Shown: piece by piece, positions 44,791 to 54,400 of the stretch | Layout: every line of letters starts with the position of its first letter | Numbering within the stretch: position 1 is the stretch's first letter | Assembly: GCA_047967505.1 (NCBI GenBank) | Contig: CM106538.1 | Reading direction: 5' to 3' (one strand) | Origin: Dipteris shenzhenensis | Taxonomy: Eukaryota > Polypodiophyta > Polypodiopsida > Gleicheniales | Length of the DNA stretch: 64,000 nt | Made by a program: the position numbers and the translations under genes | The notes under the pieces: generated by a model | Seen by the model: the letters and a program-made list of their open reading frames with translations, nothing else | What the model was told of the DNA's origin: nothing | The model's database searches: none

Positions 44791-45710
44791 ATGGCTTCCC
44801 CTAGAGAGGCTTTTGACTAGTGGATTTCATCCATTGATTCCCATGCCTCTGCAGATCAGGTTTATCCTATCTTCTACAAAGCATTCCATCTTGAGTCACA
44901 CTTGAGTGCTCTTCTTCCTGTTGATAATCCCTCTCTTCAATTTTTCGATAGACTTATCCATGGGCAATCTGTCGCGATTGCTAACTCCCTCACCAATGGG
45001 TTTCATTGGATATTTTGAGCTATTTTGACCAGAGTGCTAACTTCAAGAAGAGATTAGGTAGGGCCATGGATAATGTCCCTATCTCTCTCCATGAGTACAC
45101 TATTACCATTGGGGATGATTCATCTTCCCCAATTCATTTGATTGAGAGAGATGCAACCCTTACCATTCTCCTTGCGACTAGCAAGCTTGATGAGGATATT
45201 GGCGAGCAACCCAAGGGTCCTGCATCCACAAGTGGTGGAGTAGGTCCATCAACAAGTGCTGGAGTAGGTCCATCAACAAGTGGTGGAGGAGATGACCTAA
45301 ACCTAGACTTAGAGCCTAAGGAGCATACTATTAGCCTCGCTGAGGAGTAAGTTGAAAGCGAGGTCATCTTATCTTCATATCCGACTCGTGCATATCCATC
45401 CTCTACCTATAACCTAGATGAGGCAGCAAGCAAGCCACACCTTGCTTCGGTTGATCCAATCAGGATTGAGGGTGAGGAACACCTTACTCGAAGTGATGGA
45501 AGAAACCAGTCTCCAAGAGGACGAGGTGCTCTGTCGGCTCTCGAATTGACACTTTCGATGATGTCATTGACTTTGATGCTCTAGTGAATCTAGCAATCGA
45601 TGAGATTGCACACTTTGATGACTCGAGCCTCACCGATCTGGAGGCAATCCAACTAACACAGAAGGCAATTGAAGATGCCACACCAGAGTACGACATGTCT
45701 GATGTGAGTA
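44791..45710 (+). pseudogene. unrecognised gene, first exons, disrupted
   Basis: ATG at 44791 opens MASPREAFD, then a TAG (44818-44820), then WISSIDSHASADQVYPIFYK and LESHLSALLPVDNPSLQFFD to about 45003. After a frame change come YFDQSANFKKRLGRAMDNVP, ISLHEYTITIGDDSSSPIHL and three GGVGPSTS-type repeats. Further on, after another shift, FDDVIDFDALVNLAIDEIAH and IEDATPEYDMSD end at a GTGAG donor (45702). The acidic downstream region and the repeats suggest a regulatory or adaptor protein, but I cannot name a family. Confidence 0.38.
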
Positions 45711-46104
45711 GTTCATGAATTTGAAGAGGGAATTGTTCGGGGATAGAGATGAAGAAGCTAGCACCTCAAGCTAAAATGAAGTTCAAGACCAACCACAAAA
45801 GGGAGTCCAGTTGGACACTGTAGCTGACACACTCTGCGATGAGGTAGAAAAGGTATGTAGCTTTGCTAGCTTCATCATGTGATCCAAAATCATCAGTATA
45901 ATTCTAGGTTCCATTTTAGGAACAAAAATCATTGCTTTTTCTTGAATTGGTAGGGAATAAAAAATAGGGTTTAGGGTTTAGAATAGAAACCCAAGCAAAT
46001 TTTATGATTTTAAACCCGACATCCTGCCACTGCCACTTGCCCCTAAATTTTTGGAAACAATTAGGGTTATGGTTTTGTAATTTAGGAAAAAAAAAGTTCT
46101 AATC

Positions 46105-46258
46105 AAATTTGGGAGGCCACTAACACCCTAGCAACCATGTGCATCATTTTCAAGCCAAAACCCCCCCTGGAAATCCTAAATTTGACATCATGCGACCAGA
46201 GCCCTGTTAAATGATGCACATGGCTGCTAGGGTGTCAGTGGCCTCCCAAATTTGATTT
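46105..46258. repeat. fold-back repeat 1
   Basis: Left arm AATTTGGGAGGCCACTAACA...CATGTGCATCATTT (about 46106-46152) pairs with right arm AATGATGCACATGGCTGCTA...CAGTGGCCTCCCAAATTT (about 46211-46256). Confidence 0.82.
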
Positions 46259-46429
46259 AGGGAATGAAAAATAACATTGAGAGTTTAGAGTACAAAACCC
46301 AACCAAATGTTATGATTTTAAACCCAGGACATCCTACCATTGTCACTTGCCCTGCCACTTGCCCCTGACACATGCCCGTGCCACTTGCCCCTCGCACTCC
46401 ATTTATGTAAATAGGGTTATGGTTTTTTC

Positions 46430-46722
46430 ACAGGTAAAAATCATATCTTTAAGAAATGATTTGGGAGACCACTGGGACCCTAGCAACCATGCCCATCAAT
46501 TTTATGCAAAAAAAAACCCTGCAAGCCCAAAATCTAACATCATGCGACCAGAGCCCAGCTTCTGTAGAAATTGGGTGCGACCAAAAGCTGGGCTCTGGCT
46601 GCATGATGTCGGATTTTGGGCTTGCAGGAGTTTTTTTGGCATAAAATTGATAGGCATGGTTGCTAGGGTCTCAGTGGCCTCCCAAATCAGATTTCTTAAA
46701 GATATGACTTTTACTTGGAAAA
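46430..46722. repeat. fold-back repeat 2, arms about 130 bp
   Basis: The left arm (about 46430-46562) and right arm (about 46590-46722) are imperfect inverted copies: TCATATCTTTAAGAAAT, CCTAGCAACCATGCC, ATCAATTTTATGC, CTGCAAGCCCAAAAT and CAGAGCCCAGCTT all recur in reverse complement. Related to fold-back repeat 1; both lie within a larger direct duplication (about 45955-46260 and 46260-46730). Confidence 0.88.
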
Positions 46723-46809
46723 AAACCCTTATTCTTATTAATTCTTGAAAAATGACATTTTATTAATTTATATAATCTTTGGATTTTGATGTAATATGTT
46801 GGTTGTAGG

Positions 46810-47223
46810 ATATTTTATGGGTTGATGAGTATACCGGATGCAAGGGTGGAACCAGAGGGTCTTCTGGTGGGGGGATGGCATCAATCAGACTACATCAACG
46901 GAGTGGCTCAATACATTTTGGTGTTCCATCGACAATTATTGCTAGATGGAAAGATAAATATCATGAAGTTCAAGGTCCTCAGTCAGATGGTGAAGATGAG
47001 GCCCATTCATCCTATTGCCGATCGTGTTGTTTTGATTAGGCGTAGTGTAGCTTTATTTTTGTTTTCAGACACACAATTTGGTCCGCTTTATAGTATTATA
47101 GCTAGTGCAGGGCTAGCTGGCATTACAGATCCCTTGGCTATAGAGAATGAAATTGTGCAGCCCTCTTTGCTTCAGCAAAAGCAAAAAAGGGATCTAAGCC
47201 AAGCAAGAAGAGGCGTAGACTAG
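46810..47223 (+). pseudogene. unrecognised downstream exon
   Basis: After TTGGTTGTAG (46800-46809) the sequence is open in two frames. One encodes SIHFGVPSTIIARWKDKYHE and acidic text; the other is a 133-residue frame with QYILVFHRQLLLDGKINIMK and ADRVVLIRRSVALFLF, ending with a Lys-rich tail and TAG. It may be the last exon of the 44791 gene with the fold-back repeats in its intron. Function unknown. Confidence 0.3.
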
Positions 47224-47519
47224 AGTAGCTTAGGCATTCAAGCTTTAATGATCTTTATGATATTACTCAATGTAAATAAAGAATACAATTTTCAAATTAT
47301 TTTCTCTTCCCATTTACAGAACATTCTTTCCTTTACTATGTTAAGTAAAATTGAGTATTATTTCCTTTTGCATGTTCTATTAAGATGTGATGTTTATTAT
47401 TTCATTTTGCTTTTGTATACATTGAGAGTGCATGTAAGTAAATTAATAGATTGCAAATACATTGAAAATAAATTTAAGATTGCACATGCAAAGACAATTC
47501 TAAAAAAGACATTTTATTA

Positions 47520-47605
47520 TATTGATGCCCATAGGCAGAGTACTTGTAAGGTAGATGCCCATAGGCAGAGTACAAGATAGATGCCTGTAGGCAGAGTATA
47601 AGGTG
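47520..47605 (+). repeat. short tandem repeat, three units of about 30 bp
   Basis: GATGCCCATAGGCAGAGTAC occurs twice and GATGCCTGTAGGCAGAGTAT once. Confidence 0.85.
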
Positions 47606-48537
47606 GAGCATACAAAATAAGACCGTATTAGATAATTCGGGAAAAACCCAATTCCCAGAATGGCAGTTTTGGAAGAAATTGTAGCACCCCTCAATGAAAA
47701 AACAGGAGAAATATGTGAAAATAGACTAGATAGCCATTCATGAAGTGTGAAATATCAACTACATTCTCAAATAATAAATAGAATATCAGTGTCTAAACTA
47801 CGTTATCATCAACAAAATAATAAACTTTGAAACCCATTTGAGTTAGATTCATCTCGTGAGCCATAGTGATGTTCAAAAACACCTTCATAATAGCGAGTCT
47901 CTGGAATTTCCATTGATATTGAGACTCGCTTTTGTTGTGAGCATTCTCATTTGAAAATCTCCAAAACACCGTTTAAAAAATGTAGAGTGTAATTAATAAC
48001 CATGAGTATTGCAATGAAAATGCACAGGCTCTTTAACTTAGTAAGATATGTAGTTGATGGAAAATCAAGATATGTAGTTGAGGAGAATGTATGCAAGATA
48101 TGTAGTTGATGGAAAATCAATGGGCAATGACAAGCATTTGATGTAATTTAGGTGGCAATGACAATCATTTATTGTGCACTTTCAATGTTTAGACTGACTA
48201 GCATTATTGTAAAACGATAACTTTACATGTCATGTTGATTACTCATTGCAAAGTAAAAAAGTACACTTTAGGATGAAAACATAACTTCTTGTTGATACAC
48301 CATTGAAATCCCTGAAATAAATCATGATTCCAAAGAAACTCTCAATTTCTAGCCCCAAAGAGAATGGCACCGGAAAGAATGGCACGAGAGACACTCCTTC
48401 AAAATACATTATGAATGTAGTTATGAACATGTTTGCATATTATTCACACACAACAATTACGCACCAATTTACATAGTTGGCAAGAAAGTAGTAATTCCCA
48501 TAAGTAATGATTATATAAAGAAATACAATGTTATTAT
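47606..48537. other. spacer, no recognised gene
   Basis: AT-rich. A short duplicated phrase (GATATGTAGTTGATGGAAAATCAA) occurs at about 48048-48072 and 48096-48120. No coding potential recognised. Confidence 0.5.
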
Positions 48538-50408
48538 TCAAAACTCATAGTCTGCAAATAGCTTCTCTCCTGCATGTATATCATCTATGGATTCAATACA
48601 AATGTGACCATATTCTACAATATCTATGTTCATCATGGGGTCATACCAAGGTGGAACATCAGGGGAAAATACATAACAAACATTTGGCTTTACATTGGTA
48701 TTTCTATTGCTGTTAATAAATCCTGCCACATTGCCATATTGAACATCACCAACAATATGCACCATATCCTTCATAGGGACAGTAGGGTCCTCTTGGATAG
48801 AGTACTTCTTTAGCCTTGGATGAACTCTACATAATTCCTTCCAGTCTCTGTAGGAGTACTTGTCACCTCCATAATGGAGAATAGTAGTCCATTTCTTGAT
48901 GGAGCCATGCACAAACACACCTGTAATGGTTGACTCATGCACCTCGAAAGCCACATTTTTTATCCAGAACACTTCGTTGATAGGGACAGGTAACTTTGGT
49001 GGTCCAAATGGATCTCGTTCTGGTATGTACCTACTCAAGCTTGATTTGAACGTATATCTATCTACATCACAAAAGAAAAATTCAATTAGCTACAACAACA
49101 GTTATATATATCGAGATAAAATCAAAAAACACTTTGACATATGTACCTTCATGAAAATACACATTCTGTAGTCGGTTTATGTAGCCCTTAGCAATGTATT
49201 TCTTGATATAGCGACCTTTGTACCCTAGGTCTATAGCCAATTGAGAAACTTGCATAGATTCATGCTAGAGAGTTGTGGAGCATTCCTTAAAAGTCTTATT
49301 TGGGATGCATTGAGTTTAGGCACCTGGCCATCACCACCATGGGTTGCCCTACCACCTATATCCCTCTCTCTTAGTTGATCTACAAAAGGAAGATTTCTTG
49401 TTTTATATTCCATTCTTGACCATGCATGATTTTCCTCCCTCCATTCATCAATTACTTTCTGGACAAGGTTGAAATCCTTATGCCCCTCCATCATAGGTAA
49501 TTGTCCATACCGATTTGTCTCAATCATGCTGCGCACATCTTTAGTCTCATCGAGTTGTAGTAAGTACGGCATCAACTCTCTCAGTAGAATATTATCATCC
49601 TTGTCTTGTACATCAAACGTTGAAGGAAATATGCAATTTGATGGAGGGCTAATGCAAGCCTTGTATGGGGAGTCATCAACAAGGATTGTCCTTCTAGCAT
49701 CACATCCAAATGCCTTTGAGATTTTTGCCAAGGGTTTGAACATTGCCTCAACACCAACCTTGTCAGGCCTATTTATCCTCGTCTTACTGTAAGTGTAGCA
49801 TCCTTGTTGAGACCATATAACAAAGAAAGGGAGGCTCTCATTTGCATAATTTTGCAGCTTTCCTACCATATCAAGTACGTTATGCTCCATCGCAGTTGAC
49901 CAGATACCTACATTAAATCTTTGTAGCAAGATTTTAAGAAATTCTATGCACCCAGGACGAACAACCATATAACTATTTTTGCCATGCATAATGGACGGAT
50001 GTATTGGAGACTTGAATAGGCAGCAACTTAATAACAGGCCATTCAAGTCTAATATGATTGTTAATCGTGGCATATCCAAAGAAATTGTATGTGGATATAG
50101 ATCCAAATTCTCCTTGAAGTTGCTGGCTTCTGACTCATCCAAATTGTCAACAGGTGCTATGATTTCATACATGTTTGCAACAACAATAAGATTATCTAGT
50201 TTTGTCCCCAATGTTGAGACAGTACGTTCATCCATGTTCTCTTCTAAAAGTATAGGATTCGTGATATTCCTTGCAATTTTCTCCATTTTTGGGGTTATGT
50301 TTTCTTCTATACCTCCTGTATCCATCGCGTAATTGATAGTCCCCAGTTTGGGTGGTATGTTGTCCTCTACATTTGATGTCTCCACATCCTTCCATGCATC
50401 ATTGGTCC
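48538..50408 (-). CDS. FCP1-like HAD phosphatase / SET-domain fusion protein
   Basis: Exon 1 begins at a CCACAG acceptor (50409-50414) and is open to about 49262. After an acidic N-terminus comes an FCP1/NIF-type HAD domain: ILDLNGLLLS (motif I; the second Asp of DxDx(T/V) is Asn, which I recall as common in a plant FCP1-like subgroup), GCIEFLKILLQRFNVGIWST, FFVIWSQQGCYT and ILVDDSPYKA (motif III). Near 49265 the frame shifts by one. The next frame continues ESMQVSQLAIDLGYKGRYIK to a GTACAT donor, an 85-bp intron (49062-49146) and a last exon with a SET-like end: GNVAGFINSN, HICIESIDDIHAG and GEKLFADYEF, TGA at about 48538. The splice keeps frame (HE-DRYTFK). The SET NHS motif reads NSN, so methyltransferase activity is doubtful. 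A short upstream exon with the start codon is expected but unproven. Confidence 0.7.
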
Positions 50409-51209
50409 CTGTGGAAGTTGAGGAATATAGAAATATTTTGATTCTTTAGAGTGTATTCAACAATGTCGATGCACAAAAGCATATGAAACTAATAAATAAC
50501 AATAAAGTATGAGAATTATCCATCGTCGTTCATCACTGATTCCATTGTATTTTTGGGGAATGGCAAAAGTGCCAATCTCTCTAAAGTTCAATTGAGAATG
50601 CAAATAGTGCAACCTTTCTCTCTGAACTCATAGAGAGAATGGCAATAGTGCTATTCTTCTCTTGAGGTGGTGCTAGTGCCATTTTACATATAAGGTTATG
50701 GAGAATGCCACTAGTGCCTTTCTCTATACCCTCATTGGGAGGAGAGAATACTACTAGTGCCTCCCCCCATGTCCCAAAAGAAATGTACAATGCATGATCT
50801 AAAAGCATAGATACTGTATTACTTTGGTCCAATAGATTTGTAGAAAGCACCCAAATCAAAACTTTGGTAGCATAGTTAATACTATACAATTTTTAATCTC
50901 TGTAATGCTTTCAACTGACATAGATTCAAGAAAGGAACATAACAGTATTACCATTTCTACATAACCACAAAGAGAGAATGGCACTAGTGCCATTCTCCAT
51001 ATGAGGTCGCATAAAATGTTAATAGTACCTCTTATGTATAACCCGACATAGGGAGAATGACACTAGTACCATTCCCCATGTCATTATGTCACGCAATTTT
51101 ATCATACCTAATGTTTAATATCTTTAATATAATGAGAGTATGTGCAATCGAGAAAATCCATAAAAGTCATATTATTTTGAAACTGAATACACAAGGCATA
51201 AATGAGTAG
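50409..51209. other. intergenic region with repeated AATGGCACTAGTGCCATT palindromes
   Basis: Between the FCP1-SET gene and the ParB-like gene. It holds at least seven copies of a palindromic motif, from perfect (about 50975-50998) to degenerate (about 50544, 50594, 50635, 50701, 50744, 51053). No convincing exon seen, although a Met-initiated stretch ending MNDDG near 50520 might be the first exon of the FCP1-SET gene. Confidence 0.6.
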
Positions 51210-54200
51210 CTAAAGACCTTGTTCCAAATCTTCCAATGTAATCTTTGGGATAGCTTCAAGATCTGCTTCAGTTAAAGGTCGCAAGTCTTCAATGTGATGC
51301 TCACCCTCTTTAATTCCTTCATCGATAGGTGAATCAGCTCTTTGTGTCTCAAGAGGCCTCTCAATGCTAGACCAAATCTTAATATGGGGATTATTTGATG
51401 CATGTGCCACACACATAGCCTCGACCTCTGTCGCCTGTTGGGATGTCTTCACCAGTGAGATCACTTTTCTTTTGCTTGACAATGCTTGTAATGCCACACA
51501 TCCATTAGTAAAGACGTCAACAACAACTTCATGTTCCCTACTACAATAGCACCTGATGCACTCCTTGATGATGCCATGCTTCACAACCGCCTCTTTTTCA
51601 TACTCATCGCCCTCATCAGAATAAAGAATATTGTCCTCAATTATTGTGTATGGCCTTGCGATTTCTAACATGTGCTCAAATCCATCAAACCCATCATGTG
51701 AGCTGACAAATGACAAAAAACAAAAGGTCTCAGACAAACCCTTTTGTGCACTATCCGATTCATGGATAACACCCACAAACCTTCTATGCCAAAATCGAGC
51801 CTCTATCATTGCTTCCTTGAGATTTACCATCTCTATCATTGTCATAAATGATAGCAATACATACTGTGACGGAGTGGCAACGGTCTCCATCAAGCCACAG
51901 AGCAACTTCTTGAAGGCATCCTTATCCCAACACATGCCTTTGGCAGATCCCTTTGAGGTGTCAAGCACACACAAGCTGATTGGAAGTTGTCCCTTGGAGT
52001 GACGTGTTAGAAAGCTCTCCCCCTCCATCTCCATGTTCACTTGAATAATTGTCCAAGGAAAACAAGACTGAGATGTAGACTTGTTACCCTCTATTGAACT
52101 AATCACCCAATCAACATAGATTGACACGGCTTTTGGGAAATCAGGTGTGGACTTGCCAACTTGCAGCTTCTCTTTGACCCATGACTCACATGAACCCTTG
52201 AAGCTCTGATAAACAATTGAATCAATTTTGAAGTAAGTTGCAAGGGCATCCCATGTTTGATGTTGGGGCGAAGGGTGACGTGAGTTGAACTCCTTGATGA
52301 GTGCTTCTTTCAGGGCTCTATCATGCTTAATCTCCATTGCCCATTGAGACATTTCAATGGAGTCCTTGTCTTTGCTTGACTTGACAAAGACTATTTCTTT
52401 AGACTCAATCTCTGCTTGAAGTGCACGTACATCTTCGTCTTCCAATCCTAGCAGACACCTCATATATGTTATTGTGGGATTTCGACCCTCAAGATCACCC
52501 TGCTTCACCAATGTCAAAATCCTAATCCATTGTTCGTAGATGTCATCATCGTATGTGACCATGTGTGTCCTTGGTAGCAAAGTTTGTGCCCATCGATACG
52601 CTTGCAACTCTGGCAAAATTCTATATAAAAAAATCAAAATCATCTTAGACATTCCTCTAATCCAAATCCTGTAATAGAGATAATAATGACACTAGTGCAA
52701 TTCTCCCATTACCATGTCAAAAGCATGACTTGGTAACTAGAAGAATGGCACTAGTGCCATTCTCACATCAAGGAATTGACACTACTATCATTTCTTTTAC
52801 AAATCCATAAACATTCTTGAAATAAAAAATGCATACAAAACAAAGTTTATTACTCACATCCCAACTTTGTCAATCTTTATGCCCTTTGACAAGGCCTTGG
52901 GCTAGTTTCTTTGGTCGTCTGAATGCAATCCACTGTGCCCTTAGGTGTTGTAAGATATCGATATATGGTTGAGTTTTCAAAACGGTCTGTGCCTCCATGT
53001 TGGCCATTGATGATATCTTACAACTTGCTTCAACTGGTGCATTGACAACAATTCTCGCCTTCCTCCATGTATAGAAACCTTTTCATTGATTGAAGGCTTC
53101 TCCATGTGCTTTAGTTATAAATATCCTTGCAGCATAAATCGAATGCTGCCCTGCGAGAATCCAATAATTATACTCCTTTAACTTTTCCACCTTTATCTCT
53201 TCCTTGGACATCGGAGTATTTGTGCCTATGTGGTAAGGCATAAGATATGCACATGTTGCAGGAGGTCATGCATTCATTGCAAAACTCTTGACCAAGTCAC
53301 TGACATAGCTAAGGGTCAATGTCCTGTACACATATTGGCTTGGTGCTCTAAAGCAATTCATCACTGGGATCAACACCTCAAACTCCAAACCAAATGGGAA
53401 GTACTCTATGTACTCCATCAAGCCTGTCATACTTGTGTCCTTCCTTTCCAATTTCTTTTGTAGTGCCTTAAAGTCAACATCTGGCTGGATTTTCTTATAT
53501 TGGATGATTTCTCACCATGTCCTGTTATATGTGTCTCACCACTCCCCATTGCATCACCTCCACTTCTAGTTCCATTAGTGACTATTCCCGTACCTCCCTG
53601 TTTTCCTCCTAAAGTTGTCTCTTTGTCTTTAGCCTCTAGTTTATCCCCAATGCTTGTTTTTCCATCTGACCTTATTTCCTTCTCACCTGTTGTTTCCTCC
53701 TCACTGGTCTCTCTAGCCTTCTCTTTCAATGTGTGAGCAATGTGTTCTGAGACACTTGAGAGCTTGATCCCTCCATCACTTTTCTTGGTTCTTTTCGAAA
53801 CTTTTCTACTCTTTTTTATATCTTGCTTTATCCCTTTTGTTACCAAATCAAAGCTTTCTAATATTTGTTGATTGGTATAATTTTCTTGCTCATTAATCCA
53901 ACCCCTAGATATCATCGTGTCCTCCCCAGTAGCATTCATCCTCGCATGATCAAAACAAGCAGGATCCAATTGATACACATTGCCTCCCAATGTATGAATT
54001 TTGAGAAAAGGAACGTTGTCTTTCTCGGTATCCTCCATCTCTTTAACTTTTCCAACATCTTCAAAAGTTGCTCCTTGGATGTTCACAAAACAATGCACTT
54101 TATGGAGTTTTTGGAGTTCGTTATTGTATATATCCAAAAACCATCCTCTTCTAGAACTAACTCCATCATAAACTGACACCTCTCGAACCTTTCTCTTTCC

Positions 54201-54212
54201 CTTGCTAGCCAT
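51210..54212 (-). pseudogene. ParB-like domain plus permuted amino-methyltransferase-like protein
   Basis: ATG at 54212 opens MASKGKRKVREVSVYDGVSS and a globular N-terminus (to about residue 110, HTLGGNVYQLDPACFDHARM), then a Lys/Glu/Thr/Gly-rich linker. Near 53490 the frame shifts into KIQPDVDFKALQKKLERKDT and YRTLTLSYVSDLVKSFAMNA. After a TGA (about 53264) follow KEYNYWILAGQHSIYAARIF and KARIVVNA, matching the ParB/sulfiredoxin signature (V..L..SF, then G(Q/E)(H/N)..AA). Another TGA lies near 53086. A GTGAGT donor (52852-52857) and acceptor define a 237-bp intron (52621-52857). The last exon (52620-51210) looks like a beta-type (permuted) amino-methyltransferase: a degenerate motif IV (SLCVLDTSKG instead of DPPW/DPPY), YVLLSFMTMIE, ARFWHRRFVGVIHESD and a motif I-like VVDVFTNGCVALQALSSKRK. 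The order is typical of phage and mobile-element proteins. Two stops and frameshifts indicate a pseudogene, or a gene with undetected introns. The domain calls are mine by motif. Confidence 0.6.
52680..52800. repeat. intronic copies of the AATGGCACTAGTGCCATT palindrome
   Basis: ATGACACTAGTGCAATTCTC at about 52687 and AGAATGGCACTAGTGCCATT at 52740 lie inside the 52621-52857 intron; TTGACACTACTATCATTTC at 52775 is a weaker copy. Confidence 0.8.
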
Positions 54213-54400
54213 TCTTGCAATGTTCTGTTAACAAAAGAAGCAAGGACACAATGAAATGTATAATAGAAAATCATAAACTTAGTAGGAAATATTACAACCA
54301 CAATGCAACTTCTATTAACAAAATAACCAAGGTGAAGCAACTTATATATGCATTATGAAAAACTACACCAACACAGTAAGCAAATATACACAATATCAAA
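54213..54400. other. upstream region of the ParB-like gene
   Basis: AT-rich 5' flank. No clear TATA box; the satellite begins shortly beyond. Confidence 0.4.

Noticed and set aside
46810-47223. Assigning the 133-residue frame to a known family
   Set aside because: Two frames are open across the exon and neither shows a motif I can name, so I kept it as an unrecognised exon only.
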